64,000 nt of DNA from JAIOTG01 sp964644045 (GTDB lineage: Bacteria; Patescibacteriota; Patescibacteriia; Patescibacteriales; JAGXOH01), in contig CAZXUK010000004.1 of NCBI GenBank assembly GCA_964644045.1, forward strand, positions 1 through 64,000, written 5' to 3'. Every line of letters begins with the position of its first letter. Position 1 is the stretch's first letter. Below, piece after piece: positions 9,702 to 17,588 of this stretch. A program made the position numbers and the translations under genes. Under the pieces are notes generated by a model. It was not told the origin of the DNA. It worked only from the letters and a program-made list of their open reading frames with translations, and did not search any database.

Positions 9702-10709
9702 TTAATATCCTACACCTTCTGCCCCATACTCGGCTTGCTGGTGTGTAAATCCCTCATATTTTAACTGCTCAATCAGCCCGTCTCGTGAAAAAGCCATCTG
9801 GTCTAAATAGATTTTAGCTTGTCTTACTGCTTGCTCATTCCAGTCAGCCCCGACATTATCTGCCCCATAAACAGCTTGCTGGTGTGTAAATCCCTCATAT
9901 TTTAACTGCTCAATCAGCCCGTCTCGTGAAAAAGCCATCTGGTCTAAATAGGTTTTAGCTTTACTCAATGCGTTCCTTTCTCCCGTTGTTGCTTCTGGCT
10001 CGGCCTCGGTCTCTACCGCCTCTCCTGTCTCCTCTGTTGGCTCTTTTGTTTCCTCTGATTCTGATTTGATTTTGTTGTTTGTTTTCTCTGTCTCCACTCG
10101 TTTCGGCTCTGTTGTTGATGTCGACTCTTTTGCCTCCTGCAATTCCTCAATTTCAGCTTCCCAATCAGCTTCGGCGGTTGAGGATATAATAAGTTTAAAA
10201 TCCCCGGTTGCACGGCAAATTTTGGAGTCGGAAACAGAAAGAGAGGAAGAATCAGTAATATTTACCAAAGGATTACAATCAAGATCAATCTCCTCTCCTT
10301 CAGGGTTAGCAACTTTAATGGCGAACAAAGGAGTGGAATAATCACCGTTGTAAGAATTTGAGTATTTTACCCGGAATTCGTTAGAATTAATGGTAAAAAC
10401 TTCACTTTCTTTTTTAGGAGTTTGTTGGCCTTTAATAATTTTAACGGTTGTCCATTCTTTTGAATCCTCCTTATTGCTTGACTCTTCTTGTGCGACATCT
10501 CCATTCTCATCGGAAGCATCTTTCTCACTGGGTTCCGCCACTACCCCAAATAAAACAAAAAATAAAATTAAAGCTCCTCCAAAAATAACCCCCACTTGTT
10601 TTTTTGTAGTTTCCTTTTTAGTAATGGGGTTAAAAATAGAAGGTTTTATAAGTCCTACAATTAATCCCACTAATGAAATAAGGAATAATACTAAAAATAG
10701 ATCTTCCAT
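9702..10709 (-). CDS. Membrane protein with C-terminal Ltp-type repeats
   Basis: A 335-residue protein. Two hydrophobic segments lie at the N-terminus (about 4-25 and 38-60), followed by an acidic exterior region with a beta-rich domain (about 95-185), a Thr/Glu-rich stalk (about 190-245), and two near-identical 47-residue repeats (248-294 and 295-335), each containing LDQMAFSRDGLIEQLKYEGF. These match the helical repeats of host cell surface-exposed lipoproteins (Ltp). The Ltp protein of Streptococcus thermophilus phage TP-J34 blocks DNA injection by other phages, so superinfection exclusion is a reasonable inference for a gene carried on an integrative element. The anchor here is a transmembrane helix rather than a lipid. 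Confidence 0.75.
   Translation of the reverse strand: MEDLFLVLFLISLVGLIVGLIKPSIFNPITKKETTKKQVGVIFGGALILFFVLFGVVAEPSEKDASDENGDVAQEESSNKEDSKEWTTVKIIKGQQTPKKESEVFTINSNEFRVKYSNSYNGDYSTPLFAIKVANPEGEEIDLDCNPLVNITDSSSLSVSDSKICRATGDFKLIISSTAEADWEAEIEELQEAKESTSTTEPKRVETEKTNNKIKSESEETKEPTEETGEAVETEAEPEATTGERNALSKAKTYLDQMAFSRDGLIEQLKYEGFTHQQAVYGADNVGADWNEQAVRQAKIYLDQMAFSRDGLIEQLKYEGFTHQQAEYGAEGVGY
9718..9959 (-). repeat. Two near-identical 141-bp-period coding repeats
   Basis: Bases 9718-9818 and 9859-9959 are almost identical at the DNA level and encode the two Ltp-type repeats. The low divergence points to recent duplication or ongoing copy-number change. Confidence 0.8.
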
Positions 10710-10790
10710 AGTTTTTTATGTTAGTTTTTAATGCTTTTTAACCTTTAATTTTAACTTCCTGTAATTATACTTATCGGAAGTAAAAGGCTG
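10708..10790 (-). promoter_or_regulatory. Promoter-like module, copy 2, before the Ltp-repeat gene
   Basis: GATAAGTATAATT with TATAAT at 10769-10764. An inverted repeat ACTTCC/GGAAGT (10754-10759 and 10776-10781) brackets the -10, a good position for an operator. The module is shared with 9587-9690. Confidence 0.5.
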
Positions 10791-10802
10791 TTTTTAAGGT
10801 TT

Positions 10803-11108
10803 TTAAAACCCTTTTTTTCTTAAACAATTTTTATAATACTGCTCAAAATCATCTTTAAAAAATAAACCCCTTTCTGCCTCTTCTTTATATTTACCTGACA
10901 ACTCTGCTTTTGTTTTTAATAGCTCTTCAGCCTTTTCCCCAGCCTCTTTAAAACACTCTTTTTTAATCTGGCTTGGTCTGTATTCATACCAATAAAAAAG
11001 AAGGCCTAAAACCATAATTACTGCTATGATTATTTTTGTCGTCTTATTAACTTTTAAATAATCCTGTAATTTTTTAATAGTTATTTTTATGTAGTGTTTT
11101 TTACTCAT
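10803..11108 (-). CDS. Small single-pass membrane protein
   Basis: A 101-residue basic protein with one transmembrane helix (about 25-43, TTKIIIAVIMVLGLLFYWY) and a charged C-terminal helix containing two cysteines. No family recognised. It is in the same orientation as the Ltp-repeat gene and just upstream of that gene's promoter module, within the element's cargo block. Confidence 0.6.
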   Translation of the reverse strand: MSKKHYIKITIKKLQDYLKVNKTTKIIIAVIMVLGLLFYWYEYRPSQIKKECFKEAGEKAEELLKTKAELSGKYKEEAERGLFFKDDFEQYYKNCLRKKGF

Positions 11109-11205
11109 TATTAAATGCTCTTTAAAAGAAGTATTAAAATTATTTGTTTTATAAAATTCATATTAAAACTTAACTCCGCTAAAGGCCTGGTAGTATCTCG
11201 GTAAA

Positions 11206-11829
11206 TCAGCCTTGCGGTTTTATATAATAATAATCACTTTCATCAAACTCTGTATAATTATAATTTGCATACTTTCTTACATATACATTTCCAGCCCCCA
11301 TGTTCGAGGGGGCATAAAACTTTATTGAATCATCGCTCCACTCAACCACTCTCTCTATTTCAACTTTTTCTTGATTCTCTCCTGTAACATAAAGAGTGTC
11401 ATCGTAAAAATCTTCCCCGAAATAATTTCCAGATACCTCTATTAATGTCTCTCCGGGAACTATATATTTGGGGTTGACGCTATATATTCTGGGGTCCTTT
11501 ATTAACTCAAAATAACCAGCTTCCTCAATGACAGAATCATGTCTATAAACTTTAATTGTCCCACTATGATTTACATTGGCGGTAATAACAATATCTATTC
11601 TTCCGCTACACTGCCACCAATTTTCTATATCTACTTCCTCGCCCCCAATTCTAACTTTGGCACTGCTACTGGTCTCTTCTAAACAGTCATCTCCTGAATA
11701 ATATATACTGATTTCATTGCCTACATATCCTAAATAATCTGAAGATGCTTGGCTGTTATTAGCTGTTAAAACAGAACAAAACAATAATATAACAACTAAA
11801 AGAATAAATTTTTTATTCCAATTTTCAAT
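11206..11829 (-). CDS. Secreted protein with IPT/TIG-like domain
   Basis: The mature part (about 170 residues) is beta-rich. Its second half has the IPT/TIG pattern (IYSVNPKYIVPGETLIEVSGNYFG, then the closing WSDDSIKFYAPSNMGAGNVYV), typical of surface-exposed Ig-like domains. A good signal peptide (KKFILLVVILLFCSVLTANNS) is encoded upstream of the first TTG at 11784. In that frame there is no ATG, GTG or TTG ahead of it; the only candidate is ATT at 11829-11827, and an ATG lies one base out of frame at about 11834. I have extended the gene to the ATT. It may use a rare start or carry a frameshift at its 5' end. Confidence 0.55.
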   Translation of the reverse strand: MENWNKKFILLVVILLFCSVLTANNSQASSDYLGYVGNEISIYYSGDDCLEETSSSAKVRIGGEEVDIENWWQCSGRIDIVITANVNHSGTIKVYRHDSVIEEAGYFELIKDPRIYSVNPKYIVPGETLIEVSGNYFGEDFYDDTLYVTGENQEKVEIERVVEWSDDSIKFYAPSNMGAGNVYVRKYANYNYTEFDESDYYYIKPQG

Positions 11830-12023
11830 ATCTCATTTTTAATTTTTATATTTAAAATTGCTTATTTTAAAACTATCATCAAAAAATAGTTTTGTCCATA
11901 CTTTTGGCTTATATTAGATAATTGGTCTCTTTACATTAAAACTAATATAAAAATCTTTTTTTCTTAACGATGGAGCTTGATTTTAGGGCTAAAATATGAA
12001 AAAATAACAATATATTTATTAAA

Positions 12024-12209
12024 ATGGTGTATATGAATATTTACCACGTATTAGGCCTAATAAGCTCTTTTTTGAGCATAATTCTATTATACACAGTAGT
12101 TAATATTATTAGTGACTCGTACAACAAAAGAGAGGTGAATTATTTTAAAAAATGGTGGTTTTGGTGCTCTTTTGTTTATATAATACTCTTAGTTTTAAGA
12201 AATTTATGA
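12024..12209 (+). CDS. Two-helix membrane peptide
   Basis: A 61-residue protein with two hydrophobic segments (about 6-30 and 42-60) separated by a charged loop. First gene of the plus-strand block of the element. Its stop overlaps the next start codon (ATGA at 12206-12209), indicating coupled translation. The intergenic stretch to its left (11830-12023) separates the two divergent blocks. It holds an AAAACTAT/ATAGTTTT inverted repeat at 11865-11892 that could be an operator, but I see no convincing promoter. Confidence 0.55.
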   Translation: MVYMNIYHVLGLISSFLSIILLYTVVNIISDSYNKREVNYFKKWWFWCSFVYIILLVLRNL

Positions 12210-12430
12210 ACAAAAAAATCTCAATGAAAAATTTATACGAAGAAGCACTAAGTGATGAAGAAAAGAAAAAATACCCCAACTTAACCAAAAAAGAAATTGA
12301 TGAATTTAAAATACTTAATAATCCGAAGATACAATACAGCACACCAGCATCAGCTTTTATCATGAAATGGTTTCATGAATGGCGCAGGAAGAAAAGAATA
12401 AATGAACTAAAAGATAAAATGAAAATTTAA
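12206..12430 (+). CDS. Small charged protein of unknown function
   Basis: Starting at the ATG that overlaps the upstream stop gives 74 residues, rich in Lys and Glu, starting MNKKISMKNLYEEALSDEEK. A longer in-frame start at 12152 would run through the upstream gene and is less likely. No domain recognised. It ends 3 bp before the 252-residue gene and is probably co-transcribed. Confidence 0.6.
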   Translation: MNKKISMKNLYEEALSDEEKKKYPNLTKKEIDEFKILNNPKIQYSTPASAFIMKWFHEWRRKKRINELKDKMKI

Positions 12431-12433
12431 TAA

Positions 12434-13192
12434 ATGCCAATTAATAAAAACGATGTCATACCTGAAGTGGTTAAGAGCTATCTTTATGGTTTAAAAAGAG
12501 GGGGTAGAAACGAGGTTTATGAAACCTTACTATTAATGCTGTTGAATGACGAATTTGTTAATCACCTAAATAAAATTATTGATAAATCTTTAGCTTCAAA
12601 ACAAAAGGAAAAAGACAAAGTGGTTTATAAGATATACTCTTCTAAAGAATATGAAGATATTGTTAATTTAATTTGTAAAAGCAAATATTTTTTAAGTAAC
12701 TATAAACTACACGAAATAGAAAGAAAAAAAATTATTGCTAAAAATATAATATCAGAGATAGCCTCGAAGGCAGTTTTAGATTCAACTCAATCAATAGCTC
12801 AAACCATGTTTACTCATCCAAAAACCCGCTTCCCAACCATAGAACATAAATTAATTACTACTTCTCATACACCCAAAATACAACTCACCTTTGACGAAAA
12901 CACACCTTTAAAAGATATTACTAAATACCTGAAAAATATTTTAGAAATTAAAAACACGCCCCGTAAAAGCAAAATGACCTTGGGCAGAGGTTTTAGAATT
13001 TTAGATATTGCAAATAAAATAAATGATGGAATAATTGAATACAACCCAGAAAAAGACCATTATAAAGAGATTGTTATACAAAGAAAGTTATGGGAAATTT
13101 ACAAAGAAGATGTACCTATTGATGCCATCAGTAAAACTTTACAAAGAATAAAAAGAATAAAAAAAGACATAAATACAATAGAGGACAAATAG
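12434..13192 (+). CDS. Unknown 252-residue helical protein
   Basis: Basic, largely helical protein with no transmembrane segment. The central region (about 120-165, FTHPKTRFPTIEHKLI) and the C-terminal third (RGFRILDIANKINDG and the IQRKLWEIYKEDVPIDAI segment) look like folded modules, the last with an HTH-like spacing. I do not recognise a family. It lies in the short plus-strand run of the element, between small unknown proteins and the Rep-like HTH gene, so DNA processing or regulation is possible. Confidence 0.65.
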   Translation: MPINKNDVIPEVVKSYLYGLKRGGRNEVYETLLLMLLNDEFVNHLNKIIDKSLASKQKEKDKVVYKIYSSKEYEDIVNLICKSKYFLSNYKLHEIERKKIIAKNIISEIASKAVLDSTQSIAQTMFTHPKTRFPTIEHKLITTSHTPKIQLTFDENTPLKDITKYLKNILEIKNTPRKSKMTLGRGFRILDIANKINDGIIEYNPEKDHYKEIVIQRKLWEIYKEDVPIDAISKTLQRIKRIKKDINTIEDK

Positions 13193-13276
13193 CTAAACAC
13201 CTATCTGTCTTATACCTAAATTTAATAAAAAGATAACCTTTAAATAAGGTTATTTTTTATTATTAAAAATTTAATT

Positions 13277-13525
13277 ATGCAAAATGCAAAGGTTTTAACA
13301 AACTTGTTTATCACAAAGGACAGCTTTCACGCTACTCTACTTTTATCAAACGAACAGACATTAGACTCCTTTTATTGGGAGGGGATGGTCTGTTTTTTTG
13401 TTTTTGAGGATGAGGCGACTTGTCAAAAAATTATTAAAAACCACCTTGAAGGCAAATTAAAAATTTCTAGTCGGGCTTTAGAAGAGGCTCAAAGAACAAT
13501 TCGCAATATTCTTAGATATCGATAA
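13277..13525 (+). CDS. Small protein, possibly DUF5659-like
   Basis: An 82-residue protein beginning with a TNLFITKDSFHATLLLS-type strand-helix, then FFVFEDEATCQKI and a basic C-terminal helix. The pattern resembles small domains such as DUF5659 found on mobile DNA, but this is from memory and weak. It precedes the HTH gene by 23 bp in the plus-strand block. Confidence 0.55.
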   Translation: MQNAKVLTNLFITKDSFHATLLLSNEQTLDSFYWEGMVCFFVFEDEATCQKIIKNHLEGKLKISSRALEEAQRTIRNILRYR

Positions 13526-13548
13526 ACAGATTTAAAATTTAAATTTAT

Positions 13549-13890
13549 ATGGACTCAATTAAAGATTTACTCAACCAGCTACCAGAAAAAAATAAAAAAA
13601 TTGAGTATCACACAAGAGGCTTTACGCAAATACCTAATTGGTTTCTTGATAGTAAAAAATATAACTACTACGAGAAGCTTGTTTTGATAATAATCAAGAG
13701 ACACATGATTGGTAAAAAAACATGCTTTCCAAGCATTAGAAAAATAAGCGAAAAAGTGGGGTGCTGTGAATCAACAACCAAAAACGCCCTAAAGAAACTC
13801 AGAGAAAGCGGGGTTCTTATAAAAATAGATGACAATAAGGTCCGCAGTAATGTTTATAAAATAAACCTTAGTCGTGAGACACCTCCCTGA
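13549..13890 (+). CDS. Winged-helix DNA-binding protein (Rep/HTH_36-like)
   Basis: A 113-residue protein. Residues about 25-105 match the helix-turn-helix found at the start of plasmid and phage replication proteins: FTQIPNWFLDSKKYNYYEKL, then CFPSIRKISEKVGCCESTTKNAL as the HTH and KLRESGVLIKI as the wing. It lacks any replication catalytic domain, so it is either a truncated initiator or a stand-alone regulator. The AT-rich repeats just downstream (13.9-14.0 kb) would be a natural binding region. Confidence 0.7.
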   Translation: MDSIKDLLNQLPEKNKKIEYHTRGFTQIPNWFLDSKKYNYYEKLVLIIIKRHMIGKKTCFPSIRKISEKVGCCESTTKNALKKLRESGVLIKIDDNKVRSNVYKINLSRETPP

Positions 13891-14164
13891 TAGGTTGTCT
13901 GCTGGCCATGATGTAGCCGTGAAATACCCACTAATAATATTAAATAATAATATTAACTGAATAATATAATATTAGAATTGAATTTTAAAAAAATTCGTTT
14001 CAAGAGAATATTTATTTACTAGATAAAAACATGGAATTTTACAGGCAGTGCTATTTAAAAAAAGTCTTGCCAAATATCAAATAACTGGATAAATGGAAAA
14101 ATTTGCTTCTGTGTGAAAATTTTGGCGCGATTATGAGATATTTATCATTAACCATTAAAAATTT
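13891..14164. other. AT-rich intergenic with TAATATTA repeats
   Basis: Contains CTAATAATATT (13930-13942), AATAATATTAAC and AATATAATATTAG, which form overlapping direct and inverted copies of a TAATATTA core (13931-13976). It lies directly after the Rep-like HTH gene. It could be a replication or operator region of the element. A 17-codon ATG frame at about 14031 is too short to call. Confidence 0.35.
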
Positions 14165-14458
14165 ATGACAATCCAAAATTATGTAAACGAATCCTTGAAA
14201 GGCTTCAGGGAGAAAAAAAGAAGAATCAGAACAATATTTTTATATTTTAGAGACTTGGAAAAATTTGGAGGAATTTCGGATATTGTTATTTTAAACAGCA
14301 TTATTAACGGACTAAACGATTTAAGGTTTCCATATTCAGAAAATGAAGTCTACTCAGCTTTTAAAGAAGTTGATAAAGAAGATTATGGAGAAGGGTTAAA
14401 AAAACAAATAATAAAAAATTTGTTAATAAATGCTAATAAAAAGACCGTATTCAACTAA
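14165..14458 (+). CDS. Unknown 97-residue protein
   Basis: Basic helical protein (NYVNESLKGFREKKRRIRTIF, FPYSENEVYSAFKEVDKED). No recognised domain and no membrane segment. Last gene of the plus-strand block, closed by the bidirectional hairpin at 14483-14515. Confidence 0.55.
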   Translation: MTIQNYVNESLKGFREKKRRIRTIFLYFRDLEKFGGISDIVILNSIINGLNDLRFPYSENEVYSAFKEVDKEDYGEGLKKQIIKNLLINANKKTVFN

Positions 14459-14482
14459 AATGATTGAGTAATCAATTAAATA

Positions 14483-14515
14483 AAAAGAGGCCGAAATTGT
14501 ATCAGCCCCTCTTTT
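14483..14515. terminator. Bidirectional terminator
   Basis: AAAAGAGG and CCTCTTTT pair around a 17-base loop between convergent genes, giving a U run on both strands. Confidence 0.65.
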
Positions 14516-14534
14516 ATAAAAGTTCTGTAAAAAA

Positions 14535-14912
14535 TTACCAAATTTCATACCCCGGAATCCAGTCAGTCAAGAAATCTCCACTTTTATTAATTTTTACCCA
14601 CAAATCACTTCCGTGCTTACATGCCCAGGCCACGCCATTATTAAAAGGGCTAACATCGTAAAAACGGCTACGGTAAGCTGGGGTGCCATCCAGTTTTATG
14701 TGATAGCTTTCATCATTAGCAACCACAGCGGCCAACCCCTCGGAAAAAGGTGTTATCGAATCAAATTCACCCTCAAAAGCTAGCTCGCCCGTTTCTTTGA
14801 TAAAACAATATTTACCGTTAAATTTTTGAGCTACAAAAAGACCTTCAGTGGGTTCAGCCTTAATACTTAAATACATTTTTTGGACAGACTCGCTAAGTTC
14901 TCTTGCTAACAT
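14535..14912 (-). CDS. WG-repeat protein
   Basis: A 125-residue protein built from three WG-type beta repeats (GLFVAQKFNGKYCFIKETGE, FSEGLAAVVANDESYHIKLDG and FNNGVAWACKHGSDLWVKINKSG). Each has the aromatic/Gly core and the closing strand. WG repeats usually mediate protein binding at the surface or with toxins. No signal peptide. It stands alone on the minus strand between the plus-strand block and the insertion sequence, whose left end is about 100 bp from its start. Confidence 0.7.
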   Translation of the reverse strand: MLARELSESVQKMYLSIKAEPTEGLFVAQKFNGKYCFIKETGELAFEGEFDSITPFSEGLAAVVANDESYHIKLDGTPAYRSRFYDVSPFNNGVAWACKHGSDLWVKINKSGDFLTDWIPGYEIW

Positions 14913-15000
14913 GACAGCCTCCCTATTATCGTATTATGTTTGGTAGTTCTGTTTATTTATAAGGTTCGAATTTATACTATAACATTTTTATATAATTTAG

Positions 15001-15981
15001 TCAATAATTGTGGCATTGCAGCGTCAAGTTTACACTCGCCAGTTCATTTAATTTTTGCATAGGTGTTAATCCATTCATGTTCAAGCCCCGATGTTTCTTC
15101 CGGAAATTATAATACTGCAGGAATAAATTGAGCTTGTATTGCATGTCCTCCAAAGGTTCATCCGGATAAAAACCGAATCGAAAAGCTTTTTGGGTCAGGG
15201 TTGAATGGAATCTCTCTATTTTGCCGTTTTCTTCCGGGCAATATGGCGTATTTTTGCGGTGTTCAATGTTATGTTTTTTTAATAAATATTTCAATTTGTC
15301 GTTTAAAAATTCGGTGCCTTGGTCGGTGCGTATCTTTTGGATCGAAAATGGCGCTCTTTTCAATACTCTGTTTACAAAATCCACGGTGTTGTTGGCGTTA
15401 GCGCGGGAATAACCCCAGGCGAATGCCCATCTGGAGGCGTCATCTATCACTGTGTAGACCACTTTTCCTTGTTTGTATCCATGAGGATATTTGGTATCCA
15501 TCTGCAGTTCTTGCCCCGCCTCCTGGTGAGCGAATAATTGTTTTTTCCACTTTTTCCGAGTATAAGTATGCTGATCGCCGTAGCAAATATTGTTCCTTTT
15601 TAGTATTCGATATATTGTCGCGGGATTGAGCGTAAGACGATATTCGTATTGGAGTCTGTCAGAAAGGGTTTCTACTCCGTCAAAACAATATTTCCGGGCC
15701 AGCTCTATAATGCATTGTTCCACCGAAGCGGGTGTTTTGTTGGGAGGAGGAGTATGTCTTTTTTTTCTTGGCTTCCCGATAATCCCATCCACCCCGAATC
15801 TTTTGTATCTCACCAACCATTTATGGACAGTTTGTCTGGAAACAAACATTTCTTTTGCCACCGAGGTTACTGTTTGCTTTTTATGGATGATATTTTCCAA
15901 TTTTTGTAATTGTAATTGCATGTATTTGGGTTCATAGGCGTTCATAGGGGTGTAAATTAAAGTGAATAATGATATTTCCAC
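15001..15981 (-). CDS. IS481-family DDE transposase
   Basis: A 326-residue transposase. An N-terminal helix-turn-helix (TVTSVAKEMFVSRQTVHKWLV, about 38-58) is followed by a second HTH/wing region and the RNase H-like integrase core. DDE residues are visible in QMDTKY, RTDQGTEF and ENGKIERFHSTL, with the downstream YYNFRKKHRGLNMNGLTP motif usual for IS481/IS3 integrases. The last codons and the stop (15001-15003) lie beyond the right-hand inverted repeat, in the target-site duplication. The start could also be the ATG at 15945. Confidence 0.9.
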   Translation of the reverse strand: MEISLFTLIYTPMNAYEPKYMQLQLQKLENIIHKKQTVTSVAKEMFVSRQTVHKWLVRYKRFGVDGIIGKPRKKRHTPPPNKTPASVEQCIIELARKYCFDGVETLSDRLQYEYRLTLNPATIYRILKRNNICYGDQHTYTRKKWKKQLFAHQEAGQELQMDTKYPHGYKQGKVVYTVIDDASRWAFAWGYSRANANNTVDFVNRVLKRAPFSIQKIRTDQGTEFLNDKLKYLLKKHNIEHRKNTPYCPEENGKIERFHSTLTQKAFRFGFYPDEPLEDMQYKLNLFLQYYNFRKKHRGLNMNGLTPMQKLNELASVNLTLQCHNY

Positions 15982-16029
15982 TTTAATTTACCGCCTAAAA
16001 GTGTAAACCCTTTTGCTGCAATGTTAACA
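15009..16029. mobile_element. IS481-like insertion sequence
   Basis: A 1.02-kb insertion with imperfect terminal inverted repeats: TGTGGCATTGCAGC...GTTTACACT on the left and TGTTAACATTGCAGC...GTTTACACT on the right. The 5-bp direct repeat ATAAT flanks it (15004-15008 and 16030-16034). One transposase gene fills it. It has inserted into AT-rich intergenic DNA of the integrative element and breaks no recognisable gene. Confidence 0.85.
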
Positions 16030-16196
16030 ATAATTTTAATAAAATTAAAGAATTTATTCAGTTAACTGATTTATAAAACAATAGTGTCTAAACACTTAAA
16101 AAACACTACGAAATATTTATTAAAAAGCTTTAAAATGCTAGAGTAATATTAAGCCCATCCACTTTTACGTGGCTTCATATTGCTCATTAACAATTA

Positions 16197-16412
16197 ATGA
16201 ATATTGATTCTATACAATTCTTAACACCCGATGAGTTGGCTCAATTTCTAAAAATATCTAAGCCAACTATTTATAGACTGGTAGATAATAGAAAGATACC
16301 CTTTTACCGAATAAATGGGAGTTTGCGATTTGATAAAAAAGATATACTGGATTACTTGCAAAAGAATCGTATAGAAACAATTAAACATGAATATGACAGC
16401 AAGAATAATTAG
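16197..16412 (+). CDS. xis: Excisionase-like HTH protein
   Basis: A 71-residue winged-helix protein of the excisionase/HTH_17 type (FLTPDELAQFLKISKPTIYRLV, then a RKIPFYRINGSLRFDKKDILDYL wing). Such proteins bend attachment-site DNA and steer a tyrosine recombinase toward excision. Its 3' end overlaps the integrase start by 26 bp, strongly suggesting co-expression. A role as a plain regulator is the alternative. Confidence 0.8.
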   Translation: MNIDSIQFLTPDELAQFLKISKPTIYRLVDNRKIPFYRINGSLRFDKKDILDYLQKNRIETIKHEYDSKNN

Positions 16413-17505
16413 AAAAAATTGGTGGGTTGATTTTCGACATAATGGGTTTAGATACCGTAAAAAAAGCCCTGATAATTCTAAGTCTGGCGCTCAAGCCTAC
16501 GAGGCCTTGCTAAGGCGAAAATTATCAGAAGGTGAGGATATTAACGACAAACCAAAAGAAAAAGAAGCCATGGCCTTGTACAAAGATTATGGCTGGGAGT
16601 GGTTTAACGTTTATGTAAAGAATAATAACAAATTCTCAGAAATTAGAACTAAAGAGTTTATTCTACGTAAACATTTAATCCCCTTCTTTGGTAAAACCCC
16701 TATTGATAAAATCACCACCATGCAAATTGAGCAATATAAAAGTCAAAAAATGAAAACTTCTTTAGTTAATAAAAGTATAAACAATCACTTGCATGTTTTG
16801 TCTAAAAGTTTACGGACAGCGGAAGAGTGGGGCTTATTAGAAAATCTGCCTAAAATAAAACTCTTAAAAACTCCCCCTCAAGAATTTGACTTTTTAACTA
16901 TTGCGGAAAGTGAAAAACTACTAGAGCACGCAAAAGGTATTTGGCATGATATGATATTGACCGCCTTAAAAACTGGGTTGAGATTCGGAGAACTAAAAGC
17001 CCTTAACTGGAAAGATATTGACTGGGAGAGAAAAATGATAATTGTTAGAAGTACTATCTACAGAAATGTTATCAACTCGACTAAAAGCAACAAAAAAAGA
17101 TACGTGCCCATGACTCAAGAAGTCTACAACTCTTTAATGGCAAGAAAACAAGAAAAGGGCTTTATATTCACAGATAACTCAGAGAGACCATTAAAAGACA
17201 CTGTTTGCCAAAATCACCTTGATGAGGCTTGTGAGAAGGCAAATTTGCGACGAATAACGTGGCATGTGCTTAGACACACTTTTGCCTCCCACCTGGCAAG
17301 CTCTGGCGCTTCCATGAAAGCTATTCAAGAATTACTCGGCCACGCGGACATACAGACCACTTTAAGATATGCTCACCTCTCTCCATCTACCTTAAAAGAT
17401 ACCGTAAGTTTACTTGAGAAAAAGGGCGAAAATGAGAATTTTGGGCAACATGTGGGCAACAGGCAAGAAAAATTCGCGCAAATCATTAACTCAATTACTT
17501 CCTAA
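16387..17505 (+). CDS. int: Tyrosine recombinase (integrase)
   Basis: A 372-residue phage-type integrase. It has an N-terminal arm-binding-like strand region (1-60), a SAM-like core-binding domain (about 70-160) and the catalytic domain with TGLRFGELKALNW (Arg), the HVLRHTFASHLASSGAS box (His-x-x-Arg), LLGHADIQTTLRYAHLS (His and the nucleophile Tyr). It points at the tRNA, its natural attachment site, which starts about 60 bp after the stop. Its last codons contain GGGCAACATGTGGGCAAC, repeated at the left end of the element, so coding sequence may double as a recombinase site. The start could be ATG at 16387 or 16393. Confidence 0.93.
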   Translation: MNMTARIIRKNWWVDFRHNGFRYRKKSPDNSKSGAQAYEALLRRKLSEGEDINDKPKEKEAMALYKDYGWEWFNVYVKNNNKFSEIRTKEFILRKHLIPFFGKTPIDKITTMQIEQYKSQKMKTSLVNKSINNHLHVLSKSLRTAEEWGLLENLPKIKLLKTPPQEFDFLTIAESEKLLEHAKGIWHDMILTALKTGLRFGELKALNWKDIDWERKMIIVRSTIYRNVINSTKSNKKRYVPMTQEVYNSLMARKQEKGFIFTDNSERPLKDTVCQNHLDEACEKANLRRITWHVLRHTFASHLASSGASMKAIQELLGHADIQTTLRYAHLSPSTLKDTVSLLEKKGENENFGQHVGNRQEKFAQIINSITS

Positions 17506-17532
17506 TATGCTCACAAAACCCTTTATATAAGC

Positions 17533-17558
17533 AAAAACAGGGCTCTCGCCCTGCTTTA
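17533..17558. terminator. Terminator between integrase and tRNA
   Basis: CAGGGC/GCCCTG stem with a TCTC loop; a T5 run follows on the minus strand (tRNA side) and a T3 run on the plus strand. It lies inside the element, so tRNA transcripts now end on element DNA. Confidence 0.65.
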
Positions 17559-17566
17559 AAATGATT

Positions 17567-17588
17567 TGTGGCTGGGGTGGGGATTGAA
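17567..17588. repeat. Right attachment site (attR core)
   Basis: 22 bp identical to 6281-6302, comprising the 3' end of the intact tRNA (T loop to discriminator base) and two bases beyond. Confidence 0.85.

Larger units (their letters stand above)
6281..17588. mobile_element. Integrative element inserted in a CAT-anticodon tRNA gene
   Basis: An 11.3-kb segment bounded by identical 22-bp direct repeats (6281-6302 and 17567-17588). The right copy is the 3' end of an intact tRNA (T loop to discriminator); the left copy is the detached duplicate. The tyrosine recombinase gene and an overlapping excisionase-like gene lie next to the right boundary, the usual arrangement for tRNA-targeting elements. 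Cargo: a minus-strand block of membrane and surface proteins (6.5-11.8 kb), a plus-strand block with small HTH and unknown genes (12-14.5 kb), a WG-repeat gene and an IS481-like insertion. No relaxase, coupling ATPase, capsid or terminase gene is visible, so it looks like a non-conjugative integrative element or a satellite rather than a full ICE or prophage. Confidence 0.85.

Noticed and set aside
14464..14661. 65-codon plus-strand frame
   Set aside because: It runs across a terminator hairpin and antisense to the WG-repeat gene.
6281..17588. Prophage
   Set aside because: No capsid, terminase, portal, tail or lysis genes are recognisable.
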